Positions 8,728-17,935 of a stretch of 64,000 nt of DNA are shown in pieces (within the stretch, counting starts at the first letter, position 1; every line of letters starts with the position of its first letter). Source of the stretch: Fluviicoccus keumensis. Lineage in GTDB: Bacteria; Pseudomonadota; Gammaproteobacteria; Pseudomonadales; Moraxellaceae. The notes under the pieces were generated by a model, which saw nothing but the letters and a program-made list of their open reading frames with translations, was not told where the DNA came from and did no database searches. The position numbers and the translations under genes are program-made. The stretch covers positions 744,001 through 808,000 of the forward strand of contig NZ_SHKX01000010.1 in the NCBI RefSeq assembly GCF_004217445.1, read 5' to 3'.

Positions 8728-9690
8728 ATGACGACATTCACGATTCTGGTGCTGGACGGCGCGTTCGCCAGCGGCGTGGCGGCGGCGGTGGACATACTGA
8801 CCACGGCAGAAACCATCGCCGGGCAGCTGGGCGTCAGCGTCCCGACCTGGCGGCTGTGCTCGGTCACGGGCGGCGCGGTGGGCTTGCAGAACGGCTTCCG
8901 CATCGACACCGGGCCCTTGCCCGAACCCGGTGCGGTGGACCGCTCGCTGTGGATCATCCCCGGACTGGCGACCGATACGCCGTCGCGGGTGGACAAGCGT
9001 CTGCTGCAGCCGGACGCGCAGGCGGCCGTGGCGCGCATTACCGCGCATATGGCGGCGGGCGGCGAGGTGGCGGCAGTCTGTTCGGCGGTGTTCCTGCTGG
9101 CGGCGGCCGGGGTGCTGCCCTCACGGCGGGTGACCACGACCTGGTGGCTGGCGGCGCATCTGCAACAGCATGCGCCGCAAGCCCGCATCGACAGCGACCG
9201 CATGGTCTGCGCCGACGGCCCGGTTACTACCGGCGGGGCCGCCTTCGCACAGGTGGACCTGATGATCCATGTGCTGCGCGAACGCGGCGGCGCGGCCCTG
9301 GCGGAGCGGGTATCGCGAGTGTTGCTGATCGACGGGCGCGAAGCGCAGGCGGACTACATCATTCCGGAAATGCTGGCGGGCGGCGATGCGCTGGCGACTC
9401 GGCTGGTGGCGCGGGTGGAAAGCGCCCTGCCCGACTGTCCCTCGGTGGCGGCGCTGGCGGCGGAATTCGCCATGTCGGAACGGACGCTGGGACGGCACAT
9501 TCACGCGGCGACCGGGCGCAGCACGCTGGCGCTGATCCAGAGCGTGCGCCTGCGGCGGGCGCGGGCGCTGCTGGAATCCACCCGGCTGAATGTGGAGCAG
9601 GTGGCGGAAGCGGTGGGGTATCAGGATGCCACGGCCTTGCGGCGGCTGATGAAGAAGGGGTACCGGGAGAGCCCCGGCGCGCTGCGCTGA
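8728..9690 (+). CDS. GlxA family AraC-type transcriptional regulator
   Basis: A 320-residue regulator with an N-terminal DJ-1/PfpI (class I glutamine amidotransferase-like) domain, beginning FTILVLDGAFASGVAAAVDIL, with the elbow AAVCSAVFLLAAAG holding the family cysteine, and a C-terminal AraC DNA-binding domain (PSVAALAAEFAMSERTLGRH and VAEAVGYQDATALRRLMKK). The start at 8728 begins the first beta strand; an in-frame ATG at 8701 is an alternative. It is divergent from the GST-MAPEG operon and separated by about 90 bases, so it is a candidate regulator of that operon. Confidence 0.85.
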   Translation: MTTFTILVLDGAFASGVAAAVDILTTAETIAGQLGVSVPTWRLCSVTGGAVGLQNGFRIDTGPLPEPGAVDRSLWIIPGLATDTPSRVDKRLLQPDAQAAVARITAHMAAGGEVAAVCSAVFLLAAAGVLPSRRVTTTWWLAAHLQQHAPQARIDSDRMVCADGPVTTGGAAFAQVDLMIHVLRERGGAALAERVSRVLLIDGREAQADYIIPEMLAGGDALATRLVARVESALPDCPSVAALAAEFAMSERTLGRHIHAATGRSTLALIQSVRLRRARALLESTRLNVEQVAEAVGYQDATALRRLMKKGYRESPGALR

Positions 9691-9698
9691 CGGAGACA

Positions 9699-9720
9699 AG
9701 GGCGCACACCGTGCGCCCCC
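9699..9720. repeat. degenerate copy of the 24-nt palindromic repeat
   Basis: The core GGGCGCACACCGTGCGCCCC resembles the units near 2.7 and 5.3 kb but differs in the centre. It lies between the convergent ends of the GlxA-type regulator and the substrate-binding protein gene. Confidence 0.55.
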
Positions 9721-9744
9721 AAAGATCATGAAGCACCGGACCGT

Positions 9745-10827
9745 TTACAATTTGCCCTCCACCGCCATCTTCAGGATCGACGTGTCATAACGCAGCTTCA
9801 CGTTCTTCGCATTCCCCAGCACCTTGCCGTCGGCGAACTGGATGCCGATCACATCGACATTGGGCGCGCCCTGCCCCAGCAGCCCGTGGGCGAAGGAGAA
9901 TTTCCGCACGCTGTCGGTAATCGTCACCATCTGCGGACTGGCGGTGAAGGACAGCGTCTCGGCCGGGGTGTAGAACAGCTTGGTGGTCTTCAGCTGCGCC
10001 TCGTAGCCGGGCAGGTCGGTGCCGGACAGCTTGGCCATCTCGGCGCGCGCGGCCTTGCCCTTGGCGTCCTGCGCCGCCATCACCTTCAGCGTTTCGAACC
10101 ACGCGCCGGTCAGCGCCTTGGCCAGTTCCGGGCTCTTCTTCAGCACATCGGTGCGAATGGCGGCAATATCCTGGATTTCACCGGGAATCTTCGAGGAGTC
10201 GAACACCAGCGTGGTGCCCGGCTGCTTGCGGATGTCGGCCAGCTGCGGGTTCCAGGCGGCGGCGGCGGTGACGCCCGGCGTCTTCCAGGCGGCGACGATG
10301 TCGGCGTCGGAGGTATTCACCACCTTCACGTCCTTCTCGGCCAGGCCGACGCTAGCCAGCGCCCGCGCCAGGAAGTAATGCGACACCGAGTATTCCACCA
10401 GGTTGATCTTCTGGCCCTTGATGTCCTTCAGCGCCGTCTTGCCCTTCAGGATCAGGCCGTCGTTGCCGTTGGAATAATCACCGACGATCAGCGCCGTGGT
10501 GTCGACGCCGCCGGCGGCGGGAATGGTCAGCGCGTCCATGTTGGTCATCAGGCAGGCGTCGAATTTCCCGGCGGTGAACTGGTTGATCGACTCGATGTAG
10601 TCCATCTGCTTGAGGTTGATGACGATGTTGTACTTATCGGCCCACTTCTTCAGGATGCCGCTGGACTGGGCGTAGGGCCACGGCATCCAGCCGGCGTAGA
10701 TGCTCCAGGCCATGTTGTAGGTTTTCTTTTCGGCGGCCAGCGCCTGGCCGGTCAGGCCGGTGCTGAGGGCGGCGGCGGCCAGGCCGCCAAGGACGAAACG
10801 GCTGAAGGTGCGACGGTTCACTGACAT
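9745..10827 (-). CDS. putative urea/guanidine ABC transporter substrate-binding protein
   Basis: A 360-residue periplasmic binding protein with an export signal containing NRRTFSRF, a twin-arginine-like motif, before the hydrophobic segment ending GQALA. The mature start YNMAWSIYAGWMPWPYA and the block MTNMDALTIPAAGGVDTTAL are characteristic of the binding protein found beside urea carboxylase genes (family TIGR03427). Since a guanidine-I riboswitch precedes the gene, guanidine or a derivative is the likelier ligand. No permease or ATPase gene is adjacent, so the rest of the transporter must be elsewhere. AGAGGAA 7-12 bases before the ATG fixes the start. Confidence 0.87.
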   Translation of the reverse strand: MSVNRRTFSRFVLGGLAAAALSTGLTGQALAAEKKTYNMAWSIYAGWMPWPYAQSSGILKKWADKYNIVINLKQMDYIESINQFTAGKFDACLMTNMDALTIPAAGGVDTTALIVGDYSNGNDGLILKGKTALKDIKGQKINLVEYSVSHYFLARALASVGLAEKDVKVVNTSDADIVAAWKTPGVTAAAAWNPQLADIRKQPGTTLVFDSSKIPGEIQDIAAIRTDVLKKSPELAKALTGAWFETLKVMAAQDAKGKAARAEMAKLSGTDLPGYEAQLKTTKLFYTPAETLSFTASPQMVTITDSVRKFSFAHGLLGQGAPNVDVIGIQFADGKVLGNAKNVKLRYDTSILKMAVEGKL

Positions 10828-10887
10828 GGGGTGGTTCCTCTCTGGGTCGGGCGTTGGCGTTCGGCCAGCGCATGGCAATCACCGAAG

Positions 10888-10996
10888 AATCTCCCGGGCT
10901 TTTATCCCTCCGTGCACCGTCCGGTGAATCCGGCCGGTCGGGCGGCTCTCGGACCAGTCGCGCCGGGTCGCCCCGCCGCCGGAACCCTAGCCGCCC
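10888..10996 (-). ncRNA. guanidine-I (ykkC/yxkD) riboswitch
   Basis: Read on the minus strand, the leader of the substrate-binding protein gene contains the conserved blocks of the ykkC class in the right order: CTAGGGTTCCGGC (from 10990), ACTGGTCCGAGAGC (about 10960-10947), and ACGG followed by AGGGATAAAAGCCCGGGAGA (about 10909-10890). The RNA ends about 60 bases before the start codon. Guanidine-I riboswitches bind guanidinium and switch on genes for guanidine degradation or export; here the RNA should control the downstream transporter component. Confidence 0.93.
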
Positions 10997-11213
10997 CGTT
11001 TCGGCAATACATGTCTTTGACGTGCGGCCAGGGAACAGCCGGGCACGGTTTCAGATAGACCATCCCTACCTAGCAGGGTTCGTGCCAAGTCGGGAATTCA
11101 CGGCAGGAAAAGGAATTCGGGAACAGTCGCGGAGTTTTGACGGTCGGAATGCGCCATATGGGGGCGAGTCCTCCCGTTCTGGTGCGAACGGGGGAAACGG
11201 AGCCGTAGGGGCG

Positions 11214-12698
11214 TTAGACCGCGATATTGACGCGGTTGCGGCCGGTATCCTTGGCGACATACAGCGCCTTGTCGGCGCGGTCGATCATCGATTGCAGGCT
11301 GTCGCCCTTGCGCCAGGTGGCCACGCCCATGCTCATGGTGATGCGCTCGCGACGGCCGCCCAGCATGAAGGCATGACCCAGCAGGCGGCGGCGCAGCGCT
11401 TCGGCCACCCGCTCCGCCTCGGCGGCGTCGCAATGCCGCAACAACAGCAGGAATTCCTCGCCGCCCCAGCGGCAGAGCAGGTCGGCGTCGCGCTCGGCGG
11501 CTTGCAGCAACGCGCCCACTTCACGCAGCAGATGATCTCCGGCCAGATGGCCGAACCGGTCGTTGATCTGCTTGAAATAATCCAGGTCAGCCAACACCAC
11601 GGCGAAGGGCTCGCCCGCCTGCACGCTGTCCGCCATGACGCGTTCGCTGATCAGTTCGAAGGCTTGGCGGTTCATTAGCCCGGTCAGGTGATCCACGGTC
11701 GCCATCACTTCCAGACGCTTGCGGAAGCGGCGCACGGTCAGGTCGGTCAGGACAATGGTCAGCAGCACGATGACCACGCAGATCGCCAGGTTGAGATACA
11801 GCGCCTGCCGCACTTTCGCCACCGCCTCGCCTTCCTGCCCTTCCACAAACAGGAACAGCCGCACCTCCGGCATGTAACGCACATTGAGGAAGGTGATGCC
11901 GTCGGCGGTGCGGTACTGGAAGGTGCCGTTGCGCGCCTGCAACACCTTGGCGGCGATATCCCGCAAGCCCGGCACCTGCTGGATGCTGCGCTGGGACGCC
12001 GGATGGCTGCCGGTCAGGCGGATGCGGCCCTGGGCGTCCACCAGGAAGATGTTCTTCTGGTAACGACCGCCGTATTCCCCCAGCAAACGATGCAGGCGGT
12101 CCATGCTGAGGCCGACGCCGGTGGCGCCCAGGTATTTGCCGGTGCGGTCCAGCACGCGGAAATTCATGAAAATGGCCAGCGAATTGTTGTTGGCGGCGTC
12201 GTAATCGATGTTGATCTCGTAGCTTTCCGGCATCTGCTGCACCCGGAAATACCACTTGTCGACTGGCACGCTGGCAGAGATCTTCTTGAGGATGCCGTCC
12301 GGGTAGTAGTAGTTGCGCGTGGCTTCCGAGACGAAGAAGCTGGTGAAAACCTGGTATTTCAGCTTGGTTTCCCGCAGATAGCGGCTGACAATGTCGGGAT
12401 CTTTTTCCCCGGACGCCACCCAGTCGTGCAGGAAGGTGTTGGTGGCCATCATCGAGGAAATGAAATACGGGCGGATCAGGTCTTTCTGCAGTTCGGCGTA
12501 AATGGCGTTCGAGGTCAGCGGCAGTTCCTTTTCCACCAGCGCCACCTGGATGGTGCTGCGCGAGGCCTGATAACTGATCAGCGAGACGGCGGCAAAGGAA
12601 ATGCTGAGCAGCAAGCTCAGGATGACGGTCAGGCGGCGTCTTTGCAGCAGCGTATCCATCGGGGCGGCACCGGTCGGCTCTCGGAAAGCGCGCATCAT
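11214..12698 (-). CDS. membrane diguanylate cyclase with extracytoplasmic sensor (dCache-like) and GGDEF domain
   Basis: A protein of up to 494 residues. An N-terminal transmembrane helix (about 25-45) is followed by a periplasmic sensor of about 260 residues of double-Cache type, then a second membrane helix (LNLAICVVIVLLTIVLTDL), and a GGDEF domain from about residue 335. The active-site motif is WGGEEFL, and an inhibitory I-site RDAD lies five residues before it, so feedback-controlled c-di-GMP synthesis is expected. GGAAAGG is close to the first ATGs at 12698/12695; Met14 (12659) is an alternative. It ends 27 bases upstream of the amidotransferase region on the same strand order, but is probably independently expressed. 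Confidence 0.9.
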   Translation of the reverse strand: MMRAFREPTGAAPMDTLLQRRRLTVILSLLLSISFAAVSLISYQASRSTIQVALVEKELPLTSNAIYAELQKDLIRPYFISSMMATNTFLHDWVASGEKDPDIVSRYLRETKLKYQVFTSFFVSEATRNYYYPDGILKKISASVPVDKWYFRVQQMPESYEINIDYDAANNNSLAIFMNFRVLDRTGKYLGATGVGLSMDRLHRLLGEYGGRYQKNIFLVDAQGRIRLTGSHPASQRSIQQVPGLRDIAAKVLQARNGTFQYRTADGITFLNVRYMPEVRLFLFVEGQEGEAVAKVRQALYLNLAICVVIVLLTIVLTDLTVRRFRKRLEVMATVDHLTGLMNRQAFELISERVMADSVQAGEPFAVVLADLDYFKQINDRFGHLAGDHLLREVGALLQAAERDADLLCRWGGEEFLLLLRHCDAAEAERVAEALRRRLLGHAFMLGGRRERITMSMGVATWRKGDSLQSMIDRADKALYVAKDTGRNRVNIAV

Positions 12699-12724
12699 AA
12701 CCTTTCCGCCCCCGCCGCGTCCGC

Positions 12725-13498
12725 TCAGACCGTCACCGGTTGCGGCAGGCCGTCGCGAAAGCAGAGCAATTCGCCCGGCTGCATCGCCCGCCAGGCTTCA
12801 TTGGCGGTCAGCGGCTCGGTGACGATCACCGCCACCCGGTCGTCCGGCGAGGTCAGGGCGCTGAAATCGACGCTGAGATCCTCATCCTTCAGCTGCGCCA
12901 CCGCGAACGGCGCCTGCCGCACCAGGTAATGCAGCTTGGTGGCGCAATGCGCGAACAGCCATTCGCCGTTGGACAGCATCATGTTGAACACCCCGTAGGC
13001 GGCGATGCCGCGCACGATTTCCGCCAGCGCCCGGCTCAGTTCCGGCAGGGGCGGCGCTTCGGCAAACTGTTGCCGCAACTGTTCCAGGATCAGGCAGAAG
13101 GCGTGCTCGCTGTCGGTGTTGCCCACCGGCCGGTAATGCTCGCCGCTCACCGGCGGCAGCCCCTTCAGGTCGCCGTTGTGGGCGAAGATCCAGTACTGCC
13201 CCCACAGTTCGCGCTGGAAGGGATGGGTGTTGGCCAGGCTGGTCACGCCCTGCGTCGCCTTGCGGATATGGGCGATGATGTTGGTCGACTTGATCGGGTA
13301 GTTCTGCACCAGCTCGGCGATGGGCGAGGTGGCCGACGGCAAATAGTCCAGGAACAGGCGGCAGCCCTGCCCCTCGAAAAAGGCGATGCCCCAGCCGTCG
13401 CTGTGGTGGTCGGTGCGGCCGCCGCGACAGGCGAAGCCCTTGAAGGAAAAACAGATGTCGGTCGGCACATTGCCGTTCATGCCGAGCAGCTGGCACAT
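12725..13498 (-). CDS. class II glutamine amidotransferase (YafJ-like)
   Basis: A 257-residue stand-alone Ntn-type glutaminase domain. After Met removal Cys2 (MCQLLGMN) is the nucleophile; HIRKAT, FAHNGDL and NTDSEHAF are the conserved glutamine-binding motifs of the YafJ/Gn-AT-II family. No synthase domain is fused, so the ammonia acceptor is unknown. It lies 21 bases downstream of the YkgJ-family gene on the same strand, probably in one transcript. Confidence 0.9.
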   Translation of the reverse strand: MCQLLGMNGNVPTDICFSFKGFACRGGRTDHHSDGWGIAFFEGQGCRLFLDYLPSATSPIAELVQNYPIKSTNIIAHIRKATQGVTSLANTHPFQRELWGQYWIFAHNGDLKGLPPVSGEHYRPVGNTDSEHAFCLILEQLRQQFAEAPPLPELSRALAEIVRGIAAYGVFNMMLSNGEWLFAHCATKLHYLVRQAPFAVAQLKDEDLSVDFSALTSPDDRVAVIVTEPLTANEAWRAMQPGELLCFRDGLPQPVTV

Positions 13499-13519
13499 GG
13501 TCCAATCCTCAAAAAACGC

Positions 13520-13801
13520 TCAGGAGGTCAGGCGTTCCAGTTCGTCCAGGTAAGCCATCGCCTGCGCGCGGCTGTCGCCGCACATGCCCGCCGTCGGGCG
13601 CAGGCTGGCGCAGACCGCCGGGCGTTCCGGTCGGCCGAAAATACGGCAGGAACCTTCCCCGTCCAGCTGCGCGCAGGGCACGCCCGCCGGTTTTCCGTAC
13701 GGCATGCCGGGAATGGCCGAGCTGATCGACGGCGCGATGCAGCAGGCCGAACAATGCGGGCGGCAGGGAATTTCGGGTTCACGGCATTCGATACGTTGCA
13801 C
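13520..13801 (-). CDS. YkgJ family cysteine cluster protein
   Basis: A 93-residue protein with CRPHCSACC near the N-terminus, followed by [23 protein letters not shown] and MCGDS. This arrangement of eight or more cysteines is the metal-binding pattern of the YkgJ/CxxCxxCC family (zinc or Fe-S, function unknown). It is the first gene of an apparent two-gene operon with the class II amidotransferase. [10 protein letters not shown] is taken as the N-terminus. Confidence 0.85.
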   Translation of the reverse strand: MQRIECREPEIPCRPHCSACCIAPSISSAIPGMPYGKPAGVPCAQLDGEGSCRIFGRPERPAVCASLRPTAGMCGDSRAQAMAYLDELERLTS

Positions 13802-13875
13802 CGGCGCAAAAACCTGACAGGTGAAAGGGTTTTTCCCCGCAGGGAATCTTTGTGGCCGGGCCGCGATGGCTTATG

Positions 13876-13908
13876 CTCACTCTACCAAGTGAGAGTATTC
13901 GCTCTACC
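13876..13908. promoter_or_regulatory. possible operator before the CoA-transferase gene
   Basis: CTCAC and GTGAG are inverted around 8 bases at 13876-13893, and CTCTACC is repeated directly at 13880 and 13902, 22 bases apart (about two helical turns). The site lies about 60-90 bases upstream of the acetyl-CoA hydrolase/transferase start. No known regulator can be assigned. Confidence 0.25.
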
Positions 13909-13964
13909 GGAATATTGCCAGAATACCAAGAAACCCGAATCCGAAAAGTCCCAGGGAGCGCTTC

Positions 13965-16100
13965 ATGAGCACCAACCGCTATTCGTCCATTACCCAGGCG
14001 GTCAGCCACATCCTCAATGAAATTGACGGCGACATCACGCTGGGCGTGCCCCTCGGGCTGGGCAAGCCCAATCCCCTTGTCAACGAGCTGTACCGCCGCC
14101 TGAAGGCCGACGGCAAGCGCCGCCTCAACATCTACACCGCGCTGTCGCTGAACAAGCCGACCGCGCACAGCGACCTGGAGGCGCGCTTCCTCAATCCCTT
14201 CGTGGAGCGCGTCTTCGGCGACTACCCCGACCTGGACTACCTGAACGACCTGCGCGACGGCACGCTGCCGCCGAACATCACCGTCAACGAATTCTTTCTG
14301 AAGTCGGGCGACTGGCTGGCCAACACCGTGGCGCAGCAGAACTACATCAACAGCAACTACACCCACATCGCCCGCGACATGGCGCACAACGGCGTCAACG
14401 TGGTGGCGCAGGCCGTGGCCATGCGCGAGGATGAAGCCGGGCTGCGCATCAGCCTCGCCTGCAACTCCGATGTGACCATGGACATGATCGACCTGTTGCA
14501 GCCGCGCCGCGACGCCGGGGAAAAGATCTTCACCGTCGGGCTGGTCAACCACAACCTGCCGTACATGGTCAACGACGCCGAAATCTCGCCCGACCTGTTC
14601 GACATCATCATCGACGACCCGGCGGGTACGCACACGCTGTTCTCCACCCCGAACATGAAGGTCACCCAGACCGACTACGCCATCGGCCTGCACACCAGCA
14701 CGCTGGTGCAGGACGGCGGCACGCTGCAGATCGGCATCGGCTCGCTGGGCGACGCCATCGCCCACTCGCTGATCATGCGCCAGCACGACAACAGCAACTA
14801 CACCACGCTGATCCGCCGCCTGAACCAGGGCGTGCCGCTGAAGCCCGACCAGGAAACCACGCCCTTCGTGAAGGGCCTCTACGGCTGCAGCGAGATGTTC
14901 GTCAACGGCTTCCTGAAGCTGATGCAGGCCGGGATCATCCGCAAGCCGGTCTACGGCCACGCCGGGCTGCAAACGCTGCTGAACAAGGGCCTGCTTACCG
15001 ACAAGGTGACACCGCATACGCTGCGCATCCTGCGTGAGCACGGCCTGATCGCCAGCCCGCTGGACGGCGACGACATCAGCTTCCTGGTGCGCTTCGGCAT
15101 CTTCCACGAGGACTGCACCTTCGAGGACGGCCAGCTGCACGCCGGGGAAACGGTGATCGGCAATGATCTGGACGACAGCGACGTGCTGCAGGGCATCATC
15201 GCCCACTGCCTGGGACAGCAGCTGACCGGCGGCGTCATCATGCACGGCGGCTTCTTCCTCGGCCCGCGCGATTTCTACGACACCCTGCGCGGCATGAGCG
15301 AGCCGGAGCGCGAGCGCATCTGCATGAGCTCGATCACCTTCATCAACCACCTGTACGGCGACCGCTACGGCGATGAAAAGCTGAAGCGCGCCCAACGCGC
15401 CAAGGCCCGCTTCATCAACACCTGCATGATGACGACGCTGGCCGGGGCGCATGTCTCCGACGGCCTGGAAAACGGCAAGGTGGTCAGCGGCGTCGGCGGC
15501 CAGTACAACTTCGTGGCGCAGGCGCACGAGCTGCCGGACGGACGGTCGGTGCTGATGATGCGCAGCCACCGCATGGTGGACGGCGAAGTGAAGTCGAACA
15601 TCGTCACCCACTACGGCCACATCACCATTCCCCGCCACCTGCGCGACATCCTGGTGACGGAATACGGCATTGCCGACCTGCGCGCCAAGAACGACAGCGA
15701 CATCATCAAGGCCTTGCTGAACGTGACCGACTCGCGCTGCCAGGACGAACTGCGCGAATGGGCGGTGGCGCAGGGCAAGCTGTCGGCGGACTACATCATT
15801 CCCAAGATCTACCGCGACAACACCCCGGAATCGCTGGCGGCGCGGCTGGAACCCTTCCAGGCCAGCCTGCCCGCCTTCCCCTTCGGCACCGACTTCACCA
15901 AGGACGAACTGGCCATCGTCAAGGCGCTGATGGCGCTGAAGGCCAGCACCGAGAATCCGCTGAACCTGGTGAAATCGGTGATCAATTCGGTGTTCAAGGA
16001 CCACGAAGTGCCGCAGCGCTATCTGGAGCGGATGGGTCTGGAGGAAACGCACAGCCTGAAGGAACGGGTGATGCGGCGGTTGTTCATGGGCAATTTCTAG
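13965..16100 (+). CDS. acetyl-CoA hydrolase/transferase family protein
   Basis: A 711-residue protein, longer than the usual ~500-630 residues of acetyl-CoA hydrolase/CoA transferases. It contains the N-terminal CoA-transferase-like fold (DGDITLGVPLGLGKPN at 19-34), the central QIGIGSLGDAIAHSL segment, and a C-terminal hydrolase/transferase domain with GGQYNFV and GIADLRAKND. Related enzymes move CoA between acetate and other short acyl groups. The ribosome-binding site AGGGAG precedes the ATG by about 8 bases. Transcribed alone and followed by a strong hairpin shared with the convergent lipoprotein gene. Confidence 0.88.
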   Translation: MSTNRYSSITQAVSHILNEIDGDITLGVPLGLGKPNPLVNELYRRLKADGKRRLNIYTALSLNKPTAHSDLEARFLNPFVERVFGDYPDLDYLNDLRDGTLPPNITVNEFFLKSGDWLANTVAQQNYINSNYTHIARDMAHNGVNVVAQAVAMREDEAGLRISLACNSDVTMDMIDLLQPRRDAGEKIFTVGLVNHNLPYMVNDAEISPDLFDIIIDDPAGTHTLFSTPNMKVTQTDYAIGLHTSTLVQDGGTLQIGIGSLGDAIAHSLIMRQHDNSNYTTLIRRLNQGVPLKPDQETTPFVKGLYGCSEMFVNGFLKLMQAGIIRKPVYGHAGLQTLLNKGLLTDKVTPHTLRILREHGLIASPLDGDDISFLVRFGIFHEDCTFEDGQLHAGETVIGNDLDDSDVLQGIIAHCLGQQLTGGVIMHGGFFLGPRDFYDTLRGMSEPERERICMSSITFINHLYGDRYGDEKLKRAQRAKARFINTCMMTTLAGAHVSDGLENGKVVSGVGGQYNFVAQAHELPDGRSVLMMRSHRMVDGEVKSNIVTHYGHITIPRHLRDILVTEYGIADLRAKNDSDIIKALLNVTDSRCQDELREWAVAQGKLSADYIIPKIYRDNTPESLAARLEPFQASLPAFPFGTDFTKDELAIVKALMALKASTENPLNLVKSVINSVFKDHEVPQRYLERMGLEETHSLKERVMRRLFMGNF

Positions 16101-16120
16101 CCCGGCGGGATCCATGAAAC

Positions 16121-16140
16121 GGGGCGGCCTTGGCCGCCCC
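16121..16140. terminator. GC-rich hairpin between convergent genes
   Basis: GGGGCGGCC and GGCCGCCCC form a perfect 9-bp stem with a TT loop, directly between the ends of the CoA-transferase gene (+) and the lipoprotein gene (-). The following T content is low, so it is a terminator-like hairpin that could serve both strands. Confidence 0.65.
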
Positions 16141-16158
16141 GGGATTGTTATGGACCGC

Positions 16159-17148
16159 TTACTGCGCCTTCTCGAAGGTGAATCCTTCCAGATAGGTGAC
16201 TGCATCATCACCAGTACATGGCGTCAGATCCAGGCCGGCGTCAAAACGCTGGCGCTCGCTGAGCAGGCCGTTGACAATGACATCACGGCTGGCGTCTGTC
16301 GGCATCCCCATCAGATCGTAATGACACTTCACCACGTCGTTGGTTCCATAGCTGAAATCCGTATGTTCCAGCCGCAGATCACTGGCCGCATTCCGGGACA
16401 GCCAAGCCGAAAACGGACCGGAGTAACTGTACATACTGATCCGTGTAGGGCGATTCTGGGGATTCAGCTCGTAGTGCCTATAGTAGCCGGGGCGCACAAG
16501 ATCACGAATGGCTCCGTTGCTAAAGGCGTAATTGTCATGCAGGGTCGTGGTTGCGGTATACCCGGTCACGGACGGCGCAGTCACCGTAACCTCTGAATCC
16601 GCCGCTGTCCCCGGCATTTTCCAGTTTATGGTGGCCAGCACAGCATCATCCGCCGTCTTCCATACTCCATCGGCACCAGGGCCGTTGTAAAGCTTCATGG
16701 TCAAGGCGCTCTGGTTATTGTAGTTGGAGGCGCAACTACGTGACACGTCCTCCTGAGTGATGCCGCCCAGAGCAACGCCAAACCCGGTGAACAACGAGTT
16801 CAGGCCATCATAGATTTCCGACTCCAGATCATACGCCCCGACGTCCATCTTGCCCGAATAGGCGCAACTGACGTAATAACTGATGACGTCATCATTGTCA
16901 CCCCACGCCCCGTTGGCGCCCTTGCCCTTGAAATAGATAACCGTTTCAGGTTCATTGCCGGAGTTGTAGCTGAAGCTCTGACGAGAAGTCTGCGTCGGCG
17001 TTGTGCCGCTGTATGTGTAGCCACGTATTTCCAGCAGGCGGTATTTTGTGGGGCTGACGGTTACCTTGCCGTTGCCGCCGCAACCGGCCAGAACCGCCAT
17101 TACGCCCGTTAGCAGGACACGACCTGCTACAGAAATGGAATACTTCAC
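16159..17148 (-). CDS. hypothetical lipoprotein
   Basis: A 329-residue protein beginning with a GTG codon at 17148; this start gives a lipoprotein signal (VLLTGVMAVLAGC) directly, whereas the open frame extends uselessly to 17253. The mature part is rich in Thr, Ser, Tyr and Asn with repeated 'GxGADGVWKTADD'-like segments (GANGAWGDNDD, GPGADGVWKTADD, LDLTPCTGDD), suggesting a beta-rich surface protein. Three such Asp-rich segments might bind calcium; this is inference. I do not recognise the family. It is convergent with the CoA transferase. Confidence 0.75.
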   Translation of the reverse strand: MKYSISVAGRVLLTGVMAVLAGCGGNGKVTVSPTKYRLLEIRGYTYSGTTPTQTSRQSFSYNSGNEPETVIYFKGKGANGAWGDNDDVISYYVSCAYSGKMDVGAYDLESEIYDGLNSLFTGFGVALGGITQEDVSRSCASNYNNQSALTMKLYNGPGADGVWKTADDAVLATINWKMPGTAADSEVTVTAPSVTGYTATTTLHDNYAFSNGAIRDLVRPGYYRHYELNPQNRPTRISMYSYSGPFSAWLSRNAASDLRLEHTDFSYGTNDVVKCHYDLMGMPTDASRDVIVNGLLSERQRFDAGLDLTPCTGDDAVTYLEGFTFEKAQ

Positions 17149-17269
17149 CCTGTCTCTCCCTGTGCCATCTGAAAAAGCGATTATGCGGGCCCAGAATAAC
17201 ACCCGGAAGAGCCCGACCCGCATTGAGCCCTGCCGATTGCAGTATTTATACACAAGGCCGGGTCACGAC

Positions 17270-17761
17270 TTAGTACATATAGGTCGCCGTGCCCACCGCG
17301 ATCAGCTCCTTGTCCTCGTTCTCCAGCTCCATGCGCGTCACGCACACCTTCTTGCCTACGCGCAGCACCGTCGACGACACCGTGAACATCTGACCGCGCC
17401 CCGGCTTCAGGTAATCCACGCGCATGTCCAGCGTCGCCAGCTTCAGGATGCGCATCATCCGCTCCTCGCGGGAAATGCCCTTCAGCGCCGCATAGACCGC
17501 CGACATCGCCATCGCGCCGCCGATGGTGTCCAGCGCCGTGGCGATGACGCCGCCGTGCAGGATCTGGTGCGTCATGTTGCCGATCAGCTGCGGCTTCATC
17601 GCAAACTGCGCACTGACCCGTTCCAGGCTGATGTCGGTGATCTGCAGGCCGATCACTTGGTTGAAGGGAATCATGTTGAAGCCCATCTGCATCCGTTCTT
17701 TCAGCACGCGCGCCTTGGCCTCGGCTTCGCTTTCGTGGGGGGCGTGGGAGTGTTCGCTCAT
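17270..17761 (-). CDS. yigI: thioesterase family protein (YigI-like hotdog fold)
   Basis: A 163-residue hotdog-fold protein. The motif MTHQILHGGVIATALDTIGGAMAMSA is the PaaI/YigI helix with the active-site HGG segment; GFNMIPFNQVIGLQI precedes it, as in the E. coli YigI group of acyl-CoA thioesterases. Substrate is not known from sequence. It is a single gene on the minus strand, divergent from the DUF1415 gene at 17936. Confidence 0.8.
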   Translation of the reverse strand: MSEHSHAPHESEAEAKARVLKERMQMGFNMIPFNQVIGLQITDISLERVSAQFAMKPQLIGNMTHQILHGGVIATALDTIGGAMAMSAVYAALKGISREERMMRILKLATLDMRVDYLKPGRGQMFTVSSTVLRVGKKVCVTRMELENEDKELIAVGTATYMY

Positions 17762-17935
17762 GACGGCTTCCGTTATCGGGTATCGGGATAAAAATCTGAT
17801 CGACCGTCAGTTGTACCCGATCGACCGCTTGCTTGCCAGTGGCCGGAATGTCGGGCGGTCGGCGGCAACCGGCCAAGCATCGGGACCGCCGCTGACGATG
17901 GTAGAATCGACCCCATCCCCTGCCCGGACACCGCC

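Noticed and set aside
13779..16211. 810-codon open frame on the minus strand
   Set aside because: It lies antisense to the acetyl-CoA hydrolase/transferase gene; the protein is low-complexity (His, Val, Gln, Ala-rich) and results from GC-rich codon structure on the other strand.
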